In this document: positions 8,294-18,811 of the stretch, in pieces
Layout of the letters: every line of letters begins with the position of its first letter
Position numbering within the stretch: the stretch's first letter is position 1
Source of the DNA: Litoreibacter meonggei
Lineage (GTDB): Bacteria > Pseudomonadota > Alphaproteobacteria > Rhodobacterales > Rhodobacteraceae
Direction of reading: 5' to 3'
DNA length: 64,000 nt
Assembly (NCBI RefSeq): GCF_003663885.1
Contig: NZ_RCCE01000003.1
Coordinates: 545,501-609,500, forward strand
Program-made: the position numbers and the translations under genes
Notes under the pieces: model-generated
Databases searched by the model: none
Seen by the model: only the letters and a program-made list of their open reading frames with translations
What the model was told of the DNA's origin: nothing

Positions 8294-9124
8294 ATGGAAA
8301 TCATTTCTGAGAACGCGTGTTTTGGCGGGGTCCAAGGCGTCTACTCTCACCGCTCCGACAGCTGCGATTGTGACATGACGTTCGGACTGTTTCTTCCTGC
8401 CGAAGCGAAAGACGGGCCCGTTCCCGTCCTATGGTACCTATCGGGCCTGACCTGCACGCACGAAAACGCCATGGTAAAAGCTGCCGCGCAAGGGTGGGCA
8501 GCAGAGCAAGGAATCGCACTGATATTCCCGGATACCTCCCCGCGCGGTGACGGCGTTGCAAATGACGACGCATATGATTTGGGCCAAGGTGCTGGCTTCT
8601 ACGTGAACGCCTCCGAAAATCCGTGGGCTCCCCACTTTCAAATGTATGACTATGTTACCAAGGACCTGACTGAGCTGGTCTTCTCCAAGTTCCCTCTGGA
8701 TGCGTCACGTCAGGCAATCACCGGCCATTCAATGGGCGGCCATGGCGCGCTAACAATTGCAATGAAGGAGGTTGGTCGGTTTGCCAGCGTCTCTGCGTTC
8801 TCGCCTATCTGCAACCCAACCGATTCCGATTGGGGCAAAAAGCAGTTTACGGCCTATTTAGGCTCTGATGAGGCGAAATGGGTGGATCACGATGCCAGTC
8901 TGTTAATGGCCGATCGCGGCTTTGACGGTCCCGTTCTTATCGACACAGGAACCAAGGACCAATTCCTTGACCTGTTAAGACCCGAAACTCTGGCGCAAGC
9001 TGCCGCTGCCAAGCGTCAAGAAATCACGTTTCGGATGCAGCCGGGCTATGACCATTCTTACTTCTTCGTTTCCACCTTCATGGAAGATCACATCACCTTC
9101 CACGCAGAGGCCCTTTACGCATGA
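8294..9124 (+). CDS. fghA: S-formylglutathione hydrolase
   Basis: Splits S-formylglutathione, the product of the dehydrogenase at 4017, into formate and glutathione. The 276-residue alpha/beta hydrolase has LSGLTCTHEN near residue 50, the nucleophile Ser146 in GHSMGGHGA, Asp222 and His254 (GYDHSYFF). Ribosome site AAAGGAG. First of four genes whose starts and stops overlap by four bases each (fghA, HAD, OCD-like, PhyH), implying one transcript. Confidence 0.95.
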   Translation: MEIISENACFGGVQGVYSHRSDSCDCDMTFGLFLPAEAKDGPVPVLWYLSGLTCTHENAMVKAAAQGWAAEQGIALIFPDTSPRGDGVANDDAYDLGQGAGFYVNASENPWAPHFQMYDYVTKDLTELVFSKFPLDASRQAITGHSMGGHGALTIAMKEVGRFASVSAFSPICNPTDSDWGKKQFTAYLGSDEAKWVDHDASLLMADRGFDGPVLIDTGTKDQFLDLLRPETLAQAAAAKRQEITFRMQPGYDHSYFFVSTFMEDHITFHAEALYA

Positions 9125-9741
9125 TCAAGGCAGTTATTTTCGACATCGGCAACGTGCTGATCGAGTGGCAACCGGAGCGCTATTACGACAGCGCCATCGG
9201 GGAAGAGCGTCGCAAGGCGATGTTTGCCGAGGTGGACTTGCACGGCATGAACGACAAGGTCGATTTGGGCGGTCCCTTCAAAGAGACGATCTACGACGCC
9301 GCTGAAGCGTACCCAAAATGGCGGGAAGAAATCCGGATGTGGCATGACCACTGGATTGAAATGGCGTCGCCCACGATTGACCACTCGGTCAAGCTGCTTC
9401 GTGCGTTACGCAGCAAAGGCGTCCCGGTTTTTGCGCTTAGCAACTTTGGCATTGGCAGCTTTGACTACGCTGAAACGATCTACAACTATCTCGGTGAGTT
9501 TGATCGGCGCTACATCTCCGGCCACATGCAGGTGATCAAGCCCGACCCCAAGATTTATCAAATGTTGGAAGACGATTGCGGCCACGCACCCCAAACGCTC
9601 CTGTTTGCGGATGATCGCGCGGACAATATCGACATGGCACGATCCCGTGGGTGGAACGCGCATTTGTTTGAAAATCCGCAAGGCTGGGCAGATTGTCTGG
9701 TCTCACATGAACTACTTACCGCCGAGGAGGCCGCCGCTTGA
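9121..9741 (+). CDS. HAD-family phosphatase (YihX-like)
   Basis: A 206-residue HAD subfamily IA hydrolase. Motif I is FDIGNV, with glycine where many relatives have a second aspartate; this FDxGNV form is usual in YihX-type sugar phosphatases. Motif II is ALSNF, motif III the lysine in VIKPDPKIY, motif IV FADDRADN. Substrate unknown, probably a small phosphorylated metabolite. It overlaps fghA and the OCD-like gene by ATGA/TTGA junctions. Confidence 0.85.
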   Translation: MIKAVIFDIGNVLIEWQPERYYDSAIGEERRKAMFAEVDLHGMNDKVDLGGPFKETIYDAAEAYPKWREEIRMWHDHWIEMASPTIDHSVKLLRALRSKGVPVFALSNFGIGSFDYAETIYNYLGEFDRRYISGHMQVIKPDPKIYQMLEDDCGHAPQTLLFADDRADNIDMARSRGWNAHLFENPQGWADCLVSHELLTAEEAAA

Positions 9742-10646
9742 GTATCACGATCATCGGTTATGAAGACGGCGAAGCCGCATTGACGTGGAGTGGCCTAACA
9801 GATGCGCTCGCCAAAGGGCATGCCCTTCCCAAGGCCGAGATCAGCGATACGTTTCTTTACCGCGATCCTGATACGCTATTGTCCCGCTCTGCTTGGATCG
9901 ACGGTCTGGGCGTCGCGGTCAAATCCGCGACCATCTTTCCCGGCAACAAAGCCAAGGGACAGCCCGCAGTGAACGGGTCTGTTTCAATGTTCTCGGATGA
10001 AAATGGAGAGTTGGAGGCACTGGTGGACTTCCACCTGGTTACCAAGTGGAAGACAGCGGGCGATAGCCTTTATGCGGCCAAACTGCTTGCTAATCCGAAC
10101 CCAGAGACAATTCTAATTGTCGGAACAGGCACCGTTGCGGGCAACATGATCGACGCGTATCGCAGTGCATTTCCAGATGCTCGATATATCGTTTGGGGCA
10201 GGAATAGAGACTATTCTGCGGAATTTGCGAAAGCTCATGGCGCTACCTCTGTTACGGATTTGGCAGACGGCATTCAGCAGGCTCAAATCATCTGCACCGC
10301 CACGATGGCAACCGATCCAGTCCTCAAGGGTGAATGGTTACAACCCGGCCAACATCTGGACCTGATCGGGGCTTATCGTCCTGATATGCGGGAAGTCGAT
10401 GACGAGGCATTGCAGCGAGCGCGAATATTCGTTGATAGCTTTGAAACCACTCTGGATCACATCGGAGAATTGAAAATCCCACTCGCCAGCGGGGCAATTA
10501 GCCGTGGTGACATTCTGGGTGATTTTTACGACCCATCTGTCTTCAAGCGGGCACCAGACGACATTACCATATGCAAAAATGGTGGTGGCGCACATCTAGA
10601 TTTGATGACCTGCCGCTACATTATAGATCAGTGGAAACCGAAATGA
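9738..10646 (+). CDS. Ornithine cyclodeaminase / mu-crystallin family protein
   Basis: A 302-residue NAD(P)-dependent protein with the family core: Lys62 in AVKSATIFPGN and the nucleotide loop GTGTVAGN (129-136). At the position where ornithine cyclodeaminases carry a substrate-binding Arg (RTAA), it has Lys105 in TKWKTAGDS. It may therefore act on another amino or imino acid, for instance as a ketimine reductase or amino-acid dehydrogenase (inference). Starts at TTG 9738 behind GAGGAGG, overlapping the HAD gene. The next gene, a PhyH dioxygenase, overlaps its stop. Confidence 0.85.
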   Translation: MSITIIGYEDGEAALTWSGLTDALAKGHALPKAEISDTFLYRDPDTLLSRSAWIDGLGVAVKSATIFPGNKAKGQPAVNGSVSMFSDENGELEALVDFHLVTKWKTAGDSLYAAKLLANPNPETILIVGTGTVAGNMIDAYRSAFPDARYIVWGRNRDYSAEFAKAHGATSVTDLADGIQQAQIICTATMATDPVLKGEWLQPGQHLDLIGAYRPDMREVDDEALQRARIFVDSFETTLDHIGELKIPLASGAISRGDILGDFYDPSVFKRAPDDITICKNGGGAHLDLMTCRYIIDQWKPK

Positions 10647-11416
10647 TCACCAAGCAGCAGATCGCCAACTTTCAGCGCGACGGCGCGGTCGTTGTGCGTG
10701 GCGTATTCAAGGAATGGGTCGACACCATGGCTGAAGGGATTGAGCGCAATATGCGTGAGCCCGGCCAATACGCGTCCGAGAATGCCGTTTCAAAGGGGCG
10801 TTTCTTCGACGACTACTGCAATTGGCAACGCATCCCCGAATTCGAACGCGTGATCCGCGACAGCCCCGCCGCCGAGCTTGCTGCCAAAGCCATGGTGTCT
10901 AACACTGCGCAGATCTTTCATGACCATGTATTGGTTAAAGAACCCAGCACGCCAAAGCCCACACCGTGGCATCAGGATTCTCCCTACTACTTCGTCGAAG
11001 GATCACAAACAGTCAGCCTGTGGATTCCCCTTGATCCGGTCCGAGAGGCCAGCCTTCGCTTCATCGCGGGTTCACACAAATGGGACCGTATGGTCAGGCC
11101 AGTGTCTTGGGCTGACAACAGCGATTTCTACGCCTCCGATGACAAATGGATCGACGTACCAAGCCCCAGTGACGACGACGTTCTGGAATGGCCTATGGAA
11201 CCGGGGGATGCGGTATTGTTTGACTATCGCACCGCCCACGGCGCACGCGGAAATGAGACCAGCAGCCGAAGACGTGCACTCTCGTTGCGGTTTGTCGGGG
11301 ATGACGCGCGGTATGTCGACCGGCCGGGCCGCACGTCTCCGCCCTTTCCGGGTCACGGGATGAAAGCTGGTGACAAGTTGCGCGAGGATTGGTTTCCCGT
11401 GGTTTACACAGGCTGA
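10643..11416 (+). CDS. Phytanoyl-CoA dioxygenase (PhyH) family protein
   Basis: A 257-residue Fe(II)/2-oxoglutarate-dependent oxygenase. Metal ligands are His110 and Asp112 in TPWHQD and His199 in RTAHGA; an Arg in SSRRRALSLRF would bind 2-oxoglutarate. The substrate is not evident; family members hydroxylate acyl-CoAs, ectoine, phosphonates or amino compounds. The frame is open further upstream, but ATG 10643 overlaps the preceding stop (ATGA), matching the other junctions of this operon. Its 3' end overlaps the convergent MFS gene by 13 bases. Confidence 0.88.
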   Translation: MITKQQIANFQRDGAVVVRGVFKEWVDTMAEGIERNMREPGQYASENAVSKGRFFDDYCNWQRIPEFERVIRDSPAAELAAKAMVSNTAQIFHDHVLVKEPSTPKPTPWHQDSPYYFVEGSQTVSLWIPLDPVREASLRFIAGSHKWDRMVRPVSWADNSDFYASDDKWIDVPSPSDDDVLEWPMEPGDAVLFDYRTAHGARGNETSSRRRALSLRFVGDDARYVDRPGRTSPPFPGHGMKAGDKLREDWFPVVYTG

Positions 11417-12642
11417 GCCGACCACGGTTTTTCCCGCACGGGTAAATGTACGATTGCGCTGAACGCACCTACACCTACGCCGATCCACCAAACCAACGTA
11501 TAGTCACCTGTGAGGTCATAGAGCTTGCCACCGAGCCAGACGCCCAAAAAAGACCCTAACTGGTGGGAAAAGAAGACAATTCCATAAAGCGTGCCCATGT
11601 AGCGTAGCCCGAAGATATGCGCCACAAGACCGGAGGTAAGCGGTACCGTCGCGAGCCACAGGCTCCCCATTGCAAGGCTGAAGATGATCACCGTTGTTGG
11701 CGTCATGGGGGTCAGGATAAACCACGCGGCGACGACCGTTCGCCCTGCGTAGATGCCCGCGAGCAGGTATTTCTTGGAGTGCCGCTTTCCCAGATACCCT
11801 GCAAGGATCGTTCCTCCGATATTGGACAGTCCAATCAGCGCAATGGACAGGGCGCCCAATGCCGATGTGGTAGTGATCCCCATACCCGCCAACAAGCCGC
11901 CGCCTGAAATTGGGCCGCATACCTCTGTGATGAACGCCGGAAAGTGCGCGGTGATAAATCCCAACTGATAGCCGCAGGAGAAGAATCCCAGAAAGATCAT
12001 CGTATAGGATGGATCCCTAAAGGCGCGCTTGAGGACAGTCCCTAAACTGTCTTCAAGTTCCGACCGTGTCGCCATGGGTGCGCGCATAAGCGGAAGCGCG
12101 AAAAGCGACAGAAGCATGACTGCGGCGAAGATCACGAAGACCGTTTGCCAAGGGAAGTAGCCCAACAAGAGTTCCGCTGCGGGCGCTCCGAACACCTGAC
12201 CGGCAGAGCCCGCAGCGGTTGCAATGCCCAGAGCCATCGACCGGTTCTCGTCCGACGTGGCGCGACCAACCATAGCAAGGATCACCCCAAAGCCCGTGCC
12301 GGCGATTCCGAAACCTACGAGTATCTCGTAGAACTGGTGCTCGCCCGGCGTGATTGCGAATGAGGACAAAACAAGCCCTGCCGCATAGAACAAAGCACCC
12401 AGAATAATCGCTTTCCGGTCCCCCATCTTTTCGGCAATCGCGCCGAAAATGGGCTGACCGATGCCCCAGGCCAAATTCTGGATGGCGATGGCAAGACTGA
12501 AATCCGCGCGCGGCCAGCCAAACTCCTCAGCGATAGGAATCTGGAACACTCCAAAGCTCGCGCGGATCGAGAACCCGAGCATCATTATGATGCAACCGAC
12601 AATGAGAACCGGAGTGAAAAGAGGGGTACGCGTTTGTTCCAT
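11404..12642 (-). CDS. MFS transporter (monocarboxylate/oxalate-type)
   Basis: A 412-residue carrier with twelve predicted helices, in two six-helix halves around a loop near residues 200-215. The loop 2-3 motif is GAIAEKMGDRKAI and the general layout resembles the MCT/OFA branch that moves organic acids. Substrate unknown. Lone minus-strand gene between the fghA operon and zapE. Confidence 0.85.
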   Translation of the reverse strand: MEQTRTPLFTPVLIVGCIIMMLGFSIRASFGVFQIPIAEEFGWPRADFSLAIAIQNLAWGIGQPIFGAIAEKMGDRKAIILGALFYAAGLVLSSFAITPGEHQFYEILVGFGIAGTGFGVILAMVGRATSDENRSMALGIATAAGSAGQVFGAPAAELLLGYFPWQTVFVIFAAVMLLSLFALPLMRAPMATRSELEDSLGTVLKRAFRDPSYTMIFLGFFSCGYQLGFITAHFPAFITEVCGPISGGGLLAGMGITTTSALGALSIALIGLSNIGGTILAGYLGKRHSKKYLLAGIYAGRTVVAAWFILTPMTPTTVIIFSLAMGSLWLATVPLTSGLVAHIFGLRYMGTLYGIVFFSHQLGSFLGVWLGGKLYDLTGDYTLVWWIGVGVGAFSAIVHLPVREKPWSAQPV

Positions 12643-12726
12643 CGCGAGACCGTCGGTGAATTTCAGGTTTGCGTCAATTCACGAATATTGCGACACGAGG
12701 TAAGCAATATTGATGAGACGCGCCAC

Positions 12727-13797
12727 ATGCTTTTGACAGACAGTTACAACGCCAAGGTCCAAGCGGGGGAAATAAACCCCGATCCCGCGCAGATGGAGGC
12801 ACTGCCGTTTTTTGATGTCGTGGCCGAAGAGATGGCAAATTCAACCGGCAAAAAGAAGCTGTTCGGCCTGTTCGGCACCGACGATGTACCCGTGAAGGGC
12901 CTGTATCTGTGGGGCGGGGTCGGACGTGGAAAGTCCATGCTGATGGACCTGTTTTTTGAGACCGTGCCAGAGCCGCGCAAGCGCCGCGTACACTTTCATG
13001 CCTTCATGCAAGAGGTGCACAGTGCGATGCACGAAGCGCGGAAAACCGGTGTGGACGACGCGATCAAACCGGTTGCCGATGACATTGCCCAAGATGTGCG
13101 CCTTCTGTGCTTTGACGAAATGCAGATCAGCGACATCACCGATGCGATGATTGTCGGGCGGCTGTTCGAAAACCTCTTTGCCAGTGGTGTCGTGATCGTA
13201 ACGACGTCGAACAGGGTGCCAGATAATCTGTATAAGAACGGATTAAACCGCAATCTTTTTGTCCCGTTCATCGACCTTCTAAAGAGCCGAATGACAGTAC
13301 ATGAACTGGCATCCGAGACCGATTATCGTCAGGATCGACTGGAAGGCGAGCAGGTGTATTTCTCACCTGCGAACGCAGAGGCAAAGGCGAAGATCTCCGA
13401 TATTTGGCAAAGCCTTACGGGTGGCGCAGCCGAGCCTTTGGTCCTTCGTGTCAAAGGGCGCGATGTGACACTCCCGGCATTTCGAAACGGAATTGCGCGA
13501 GCAAGCTTCTTTGATCTCTGCGGCCAGCCCTTGGGCGCGGCAGACTACCTTGCCGTGGCCGAAAACGTGCGTGTTTTGGTGCTAGAAAACATTCCCTGCC
13601 TATCGCGTGACAACTTCAATGAAGCAAAACGCTTCGTGACCTTGATCGACGCCTTGTACGAAGGCAAGGTTCGTCTGATTTGCTCAGCAGCTGCGCAGCC
13701 GGAACGGCTGTATCTTGAGGGCGAAGGTGTGTTTGAATTCGAACGCACTGCGTCGCGGCTGCGTGAAATGCAGGCTGCGGAATGGAGCGCTGAATAG
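12727..13797 (+). CDS. zapE: Cell division protein ZapE (AFG1-like ATPase)
   Basis: A 356-residue P-loop ATPase associated with the division ring and, in mitochondria, with respiratory-chain quality control. Walker A is GGVGRGKS (63-70), Walker B LLCFDEMQI, followed by VTTSNRVPDNLYKNGL, a sensor-like motif typical of the family. The frame is open 31 codons further, but ATG 12727 gives the expected short lead-in (MLLTDSYNAKV). Convergent with folC. Confidence 0.93.
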   Translation: MLLTDSYNAKVQAGEINPDPAQMEALPFFDVVAEEMANSTGKKKLFGLFGTDDVPVKGLYLWGGVGRGKSMLMDLFFETVPEPRKRRVHFHAFMQEVHSAMHEARKTGVDDAIKPVADDIAQDVRLLCFDEMQISDITDAMIVGRLFENLFASGVVIVTTSNRVPDNLYKNGLNRNLFVPFIDLLKSRMTVHELASETDYRQDRLEGEQVYFSPANAEAKAKISDIWQSLTGGAAEPLVLRVKGRDVTLPAFRNGIARASFFDLCGQPLGAADYLAVAENVRVLVLENIPCLSRDNFNEAKRFVTLIDALYEGKVRLICSAAAQPERLYLEGEGVFEFERTASRLREMQAAEWSAE

Positions 13798-13805
13798 CGC
13801 TCTAC

Positions 13806-15077
13806 TTAGCCGTTTTCACGCAAAACACCACCAGCAAGGTAGAGCGAGCCGCAAATCAGAATGCGGGCGTTTGGGTCGATTGCAGATATTTTCTTGATCG
13901 CAGCCAAGACCGTTTCAGACTCCTGCGCTTGCAAGCCCGCCTCTCGCGCGGCAGCAGCAGTTTGCTCTGCTGACAAAGTCGCCTGCTCCCCCGGAATTGG
14001 AACAGCATGGAGGGTTTGGGCAACCTCGACGAGCGGCCTCATATAGCCAACAACGTCTTTGGTATTAAGCATTCCACACACCAGATGGGTCGGCTTCGGC
14101 GGCAAGGTTTTCAATAGTGCAGACAGCGCCTCCCCTGCTGCGGGGTTGTGACCGCCATCGAGCCAGAGTTCCGCGGCACCTGCGGCATCTACCAAGGGGC
14201 CGGACTTCAAGCGCTGCATACGGGCGGGCCAAACCGCTCGAACCATCGCAGCCTCGCAAGCGGTCTCATCAAAGCCAAGGTGCCGGAGAGCAGCAAGTGC
14301 CGCGCCTGCGTTCTGGATCTGGTGCGCACCCAATAGGGCGGGCAATGGCAGATCCATCAGGCCGCGTTCATCTTGAAAAATCAGTCGACCGCGTTCTTCC
14401 CAAACATGCCAGTGCTGTCCATACGCCAGAAGGGGCGCACCAAGTTTGGCGGCTTGCGCTTCGATCACTGCCATCGCTTCGTCAGGCTGAGGTCCGACAA
14501 CGCAAGGCACACCGCGCTTGATGATACCGGCCTTCTCGAAGGCGATCTTGGCAAGAGTGTTGCCCAGATAACTCTCGTGATCGATGGAGATCGGCGTGAT
14601 CACTGAAACCTCTGGCTTAGCGATCACGTTGGTGGCGTCTAAGCGGCCGCCCAAACCCACCTCCAAAAGCGTAAAATCGGCTCTAACACGGCTGAAAGCG
14701 AGCAATGCTGCAACCGTCGTGATCTCGAAATAGGTGATCGATTCCGGCCCATTGGACGTGTAGCACTCATCGAGAACTTCGCTTAGATACTCTTCGGAAA
14801 TCAACTCCCCAGCAAGGCGGATACGCTCGTGAAACCGTGCCAGATGTGGCGAGGTGTACGCGTGAACTGACCTTCCCGCGCCCTCCAGTCCAGCGCGGAT
14901 CATCGCCTGCGTAGAGCCTTTGCCGTTGGTCCCCGCGATATGAATAACCGGGGGTAATTTCGTCTCGGGGTGGCCCAGCGTTTCGAGCAAACGCCAGACG
15001 CGGTCCAATGTCAGATCAATGATCTTCGGGTGAAGCGCCATCATCCGGTCGAGGATGGCGTCGCTGGTTTGAGTCAC
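13806..15077 (-). CDS. folC: Dihydrofolate synthase / folylpolyglutamate synthase FolC
   Basis: Adds glutamate to dihydropteroate and to tetrahydrofolates. The 423-residue protein has the Mur-ligase P-loop AGTNGKGS (48-55), the [13 protein letters not shown] and [12 protein letters not shown] motifs, [10 protein letters not shown] and the C-terminal [10 protein letters not shown]. It overlaps accD by four bases, the standard accD-folC pairing in bacteria. A 6-bp stem around the convergent zapE stop (13785-13802) has no uridine tract and is not called a terminator. Confidence 0.95.
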   Translation of the reverse strand: MTQTSDAILDRMMALHPKIIDLTLDRVWRLLETLGHPETKLPPVIHIAGTNGKGSTQAMIRAGLEGAGRSVHAYTSPHLARFHERIRLAGELISEEYLSEVLDECYTSNGPESITYFEITTVAALLAFSRVRADFTLLEVGLGGRLDATNVIAKPEVSVITPISIDHESYLGNTLAKIAFEKAGIIKRGVPCVVGPQPDEAMAVIEAQAAKLGAPLLAYGQHWHVWEERGRLIFQDERGLMDLPLPALLGAHQIQNAGAALAALRHLGFDETACEAAMVRAVWPARMQRLKSGPLVDAAGAAELWLDGGHNPAAGEALSALLKTLPPKPTHLVCGMLNTKDVVGYMRPLVEVAQTLHAVPIPGEQATLSAEQTAAAAREAGLQAQESETVLAAIKKISAIDPNARILICGSLYLAGGVLRENG

Positions 15078-15994
15078 TCGGCGGGTTCCGCTGGCTTCGG
15101 ATCTTGTTCAGGCTCCGGCGCTGGTAGATCCCCTTTGATCGCAGGGGGCTGACCTGTCAGCATACGAATGATCGTTACCAACTCATCTTTCATGTCCTTG
15201 CGGTGGGTAACGCGATCAAGCATGCCGTGGTCGAGCAGATATTCCGCTCGCTGGAAGCCCTCGGGCAGCTTCTCACGGATCGTTTGTTCAATCACACGCG
15301 CGCCTGCGAACCCAATCAGCGCATTCGGTTCTGCAATTTGCACGTCGCCCAGCATGGCGTAGGACGCCGTCACGCCGCCTGTTGTTGGATGGGTCAGGAC
15401 AACGATGTAAGGCAGGCCTGCCTCTTTAAGCATTTCAACGGCAATCGTCGTACGCGGCATTTGCATCAGGCCCAAGATGCCTTCTTGCATCCGCGCGCCG
15501 CCGGCGGCGGAGAACAGCACCAAAGGGCGACCCATTTCGATCGCGCGTTCGGCGGCGGCGATAATCGCGTTGCCGACATACATGCTCATAGAGCCGCCCA
15601 TAAAGCTGAAGTCCTGTGCAGCGGCCACGATAGGCGTGCGAAGGATTTCACCCTCGACGACCAGCATCGCTTCCTTTTCACCGGTCTTCTTGATCGCAGC
15701 CTTCATGCGGTCGGGGTATTTCTTTTGATCTTTGAAGTGCAACGGGTCTGCCACCGGTGCCGGAACAGCGACTTCGGTGAATATGCCGCCGTCAAACAGC
15801 CCCGTGAACCGTTCGCGTGCTGTGATCGGCATATGGTGATCGCAATTACTGCAGACGTTCTGGTTGTCCGACAGCTCGCGGTGGAACAGCATGGTGCCGC
15901 ATTCGTCGCATTTCGTCCAAAGGTTCTCGGGCACCTCGCGGCGCGAGAATAGCGAGTTGATGGTCGGCCGGACGTAGTTTGAAATCCAGTTCAT
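15074..15994 (-). CDS. accD: Acetyl-CoA carboxylase carboxyltransferase subunit beta AccD
   Basis: Half of the carboxyltransferase that moves CO2 from biotin to acetyl-CoA, giving malonyl-CoA for fatty-acid synthesis; works with AccA. The 306-residue protein has the N-terminal zinc ribbon (Cys29, 32, 48, 51), then a crotonase-fold domain with [38 protein letters not shown] and [11 protein letters not shown]. The C-terminus is a short proline/glutamate-rich tail. Transcribed with folC. Confidence 0.96.
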   Translation of the reverse strand: MNWISNYVRPTINSLFSRREVPENLWTKCDECGTMLFHRELSDNQNVCSNCDHHMPITARERFTGLFDGGIFTEVAVPAPVADPLHFKDQKKYPDRMKAAIKKTGEKEAMLVVEGEILRTPIVAAAQDFSFMGGSMSMYVGNAIIAAAERAIEMGRPLVLFSAAGGARMQEGILGLMQMPRTTIAVEMLKEAGLPYIVVLTHPTTGGVTASYAMLGDVQIAEPNALIGFAGARVIEQTIREKLPEGFQRAEYLLDHGMLDRVTHRKDMKDELVTIIRMLTGQPPAIKGDLPAPEPEQDPKPAEPAE

Positions 15995-16049
15995 GAGGCT
16001 CTGCTCCCGTTGCTCACAATCAGATAATCCCGAGGCTTGGAAATTGCAA

Positions 16050-16952
16050 TCAACGCAGCATCCTGCGGGTTACGGCCCAGATCAGCAAAAGAACCGCTAT
16101 ATCAAGAACAATGTAGTTAATAAGGATGGACGTGTCTTCCATCGTAAACGGCGCGTGATAGAGCGCGAGACCGGACAGCTCTCCCGGCACACCCACCAGC
16201 AACAACGCTACAAAATTATTGGCGAAATGGAGACCCATCGCAGCCGCCAAGTTGCCCGTCACACGCGTCAAATCTGCGGCAATGACGCCGAATAAAGTTG
16301 TCGCAAAAACGATCAAAAGGGCCAAGATAGGGTCTATTGTGTCGTCATAGTGACCCAAGCCAAACAGCAAGGATGGCATGACCATCCAAATGATCGGATT
16401 GTTGAAACGCGCTGCAAGCTGCTGCTGGAAGTAGCCACGAAACACCAACTCCTCGGATGTGGTTTGGATGAACAAAAGCGGTATGGCCCAAATCAGATGT
16501 TTGGCCCATGTTCCAAAGGCGAGATTTGGCACATAGTCCGCAGTTCCGATCACCTGCTCAACGATAAAGAATATGACGTTCGCTGCTGCCAATATGGCAA
16601 TTGCAATGAAAAAGTTTCGGGCGAAGCCTTGCGGCGGCCCGAAAACCGTCAGTGGACCACGCCAATGCCAAGCCGCCATCGCAAAGGCAGCCAGCCCCAT
16701 GGGAATGAACGTCGCGAGGATGAGGGCCATCTGACCGGGCGACGAACCGTTCGCATACAAAAGCATGAACGCATCCATGCCTTCCAGCTCCGGGAAAATG
16801 CGCGCAAGCGGTTTGATCCCGAACCACAGCACTATCGCGGCACCCATCATGTAGACCGCAAAGCCCGTAATCGTCGCCACGACGATCCGCCAGAACGCAG
16901 GGTAGACCCGCGCAGGGGCGATGAAGGCCTCGAAAGCCGGAGTTCTGAGCAT
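16050..16952 (-). CDS. CPBP family intramembrane metalloprotease
   Basis: A 300-residue polytopic membrane protein with about eight helices and the CAAX-protease/bacteriocin-processing (ABI) motifs: SEELVFRG (EExxxR), FGLGHYDD and GLHFANN. The family comprises Rce1-like glutamate proteases; the substrate is unknown. The frame is open upstream, but ATG 16952 gives [16 protein letters not shown], a plausible cytoplasmic start; the extra 50 codons would overlap the ilvD start. It lies 55 bases before accD and may share its transcript. Confidence 0.82.
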   Translation of the reverse strand: MLRTPAFEAFIAPARVYPAFWRIVVATITGFAVYMMGAAIVLWFGIKPLARIFPELEGMDAFMLLYANGSSPGQMALILATFIPMGLAAFAMAAWHWRGPLTVFGPPQGFARNFFIAIAILAAANVIFFIVEQVIGTADYVPNLAFGTWAKHLIWAIPLLFIQTTSEELVFRGYFQQQLAARFNNPIIWMVMPSLLFGLGHYDDTIDPILALLIVFATTLFGVIAADLTRVTGNLAAAMGLHFANNFVALLLVGVPGELSGLALYHAPFTMEDTSILINYIVLDIAVLLLIWAVTRRMLR

Positions 16953-17073
16953 ATGCAAGCGCCTCAACGTGGTTTTCGCCACGCTATCGCTGCAAAACCT
17001 CAGGTGCAATCGCGCTTGTGCCTCTGGGGCTTGGGCTTTATTCCGTTTTGCAACGCTTTTGAGGGAGCCACCC

Positions 17074-18807
17074 ATGCTGAAGAAACCTACCGATAAAACC
17101 AATATGCCCAGCCGCCATGTGACCGAGGGCCCGTCGCGGGCACCGCACCGGTCATATTTCTATGCGATGGGCCTTGGCGACGAGGAAATTCACCAGCCGT
17201 TCGTGGGTGTCGCAACCTGCTGGAACGAGGCCGCGCCCTGTAACATTTCCCTGAACCGTCAGGCACAAGCGGTGAAGCTGGGCGTCAAGCAAGGCAATGG
17301 CACCCCGCGCGAATTTACGACAATCACCGTGACGGACGGCATCGCGATGGGTCACGAGGGCATGCGGTCCTCATTGGCGTCGCGCGAAGCCATTGCCGAC
17401 ACGGTCGAGTTGACCATGCGCGGCCACTGCTACGACGCGATTGTGGGCTTGGCGGGCTGTGACAAATCCCTTCCGGGTATGATGATGGCGATGATCCGTC
17501 TGAACACGCCTTCGGTGTTTATCTACGGCGGCTCCATCCTTCCGGGCCGGTTGAACGGCAAGGACGTCACCGTCCAAGACGTGTTCGAAGCTGTGGGCGA
17601 GCATCAGGCAGGCAACATGTCCGACGAAGCGCTGCGCACACTGGAGCGTGTTGCATGCCCATCCGCAGGCGCGTGCGGCGGTCAGTTCACGGCGAACACC
17701 ATGGCGTGTGTGTCCGAGGCGATTGGTTTGGCTCTGCCAAACTCCGCCGGTGCGCCAGCGCCATACGAGAGCCGCGATCACTATTCCATCGCGTCCGGTC
17801 AAGCGGTTATGAACCTGCTGGAGAAAAACATCCGCGCACGGGACATCGTGACGCTGGAAAGCCTGCAAAACGCCGCGCGGGTCGTGGCCTGTACCGGTGG
17901 CTCAACCAATGCTGGGCTGCACCTGCCAGCAATGGCGCATGAGGCTGGCATCGACTTCGATCTGGATGACGTCTGCGAAATTTTCCGCGACACGCCGTAC
18001 TTCGTCGATCTGAAACCCGGCGGGCAGTATGTGGCCAAGGACCTTTATGAAGCAGGCGGCGTTCCTGTCATCATGAAAGAACTGCGCAAAGCTGGCCTGA
18101 TCAACGAAGACTGCATGACTGCGACCGGCTATTCCATCGGCGAAGAAATCGACCGTGTGGAGTTGGAAGCAGACGGCAAGGTGATATACTCGATCGGCGA
18201 GCCGCTGTCGAAAACCGGTGGCGTTGTTGGCCTGAAAGGCAACCTCGCGCCCGAAGGTGCAATCGTGAAGGTCGCGGGCATGTCGTCCCAGCACCAGATG
18301 TTCACCGGCCCAGCGCGTGTGTTTGAGTGCGAAGAGGATGCGTTCGCCGCCGTTCAAAAGCGCGAATACAAAGAAGGCGAAGTGCTTGTTATCCGCAACG
18401 AAGGCCCCGCAGGCGGTCCGGGTATGCGCGAAATGCTGGCGACGACGGCGGCGCTGTCTGGCCAAGGTATGGGCAAGAAGGTCGCTTTGATCACCGACGG
18501 TCGCTTCTCCGGCGCGACTCGCGGGTTCTGTGTGGGCCATGTCGGCCCCGAGGCCGCGCATGGTGGTCCGATTGCCTTGCTTCAGGACGGCGACGTTATC
18601 ACGCTGGACGCTATCAAAGGCGAAATCAGTGTCGATCTCTCCGACGATGAACTTGCCGAGCGCAAGGCCAACTGGAAAGGCCCGCGCGAAACGATCTATG
18701 CGTCGGGCGCGTTGTGGAAATATTCCCAGCTGGTCGGCTCCACCCGCCTTGGCGCTGTGACCCATCCGGGTGCCAAGTTGGAAAAACACATCTACATGGA
18801 CCTCTGA
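17074..18807 (+). CDS. ilvD: Dihydroxy-acid dehydratase IlvD
   Basis: Third common step of valine, leucine and isoleucine synthesis: dehydrates 2,3-dihydroxy-isovalerate or -methylvalerate. The 577-residue protein has cluster cysteines Cys56 (AAPCNIS), Cys129 (GLAGCDKS) and Cys201 ([13 protein letters not shown]), the arrangement seen in 2Fe-2S-type enzymes, and [22 protein letters not shown] in the C-terminal barrel. ATG 17074 with GAGGGAG upstream is preferred to the start of the long frame. A lipoprotein gene begins 5 bases after its stop. Confidence 0.95.
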   Translation: MLKKPTDKTNMPSRHVTEGPSRAPHRSYFYAMGLGDEEIHQPFVGVATCWNEAAPCNISLNRQAQAVKLGVKQGNGTPREFTTITVTDGIAMGHEGMRSSLASREAIADTVELTMRGHCYDAIVGLAGCDKSLPGMMMAMIRLNTPSVFIYGGSILPGRLNGKDVTVQDVFEAVGEHQAGNMSDEALRTLERVACPSAGACGGQFTANTMACVSEAIGLALPNSAGAPAPYESRDHYSIASGQAVMNLLEKNIRARDIVTLESLQNAARVVACTGGSTNAGLHLPAMAHEAGIDFDLDDVCEIFRDTPYFVDLKPGGQYVAKDLYEAGGVPVIMKELRKAGLINEDCMTATGYSIGEEIDRVELEADGKVIYSIGEPLSKTGGVVGLKGNLAPEGAIVKVAGMSSQHQMFTGPARVFECEEDAFAAVQKREYKEGEVLVIRNEGPAGGPGMREMLATTAALSGQGMGKKVALITDGRFSGATRGFCVGHVGPEAAHGGPIALLQDGDVITLDAIKGEISVDLSDDELAERKANWKGPRETIYASGALWKYSQLVGSTRLGAVTHPGAKLEKHIYMDL

Positions 18808-18811
18808 CGCA

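Noticed and set aside
9121-9741. HAD gene as a broken phosphatase because of the glycine in motif I
   Set aside because: FDxGNV is the normal motif of YihX-type members and the other motifs are intact.
13785-13802. Stem-loop around the zapE stop (GAGCGC/GCGCTC)
   Set aside because: Only six base pairs and no uridine tract on either strand; too weak to call a terminator.
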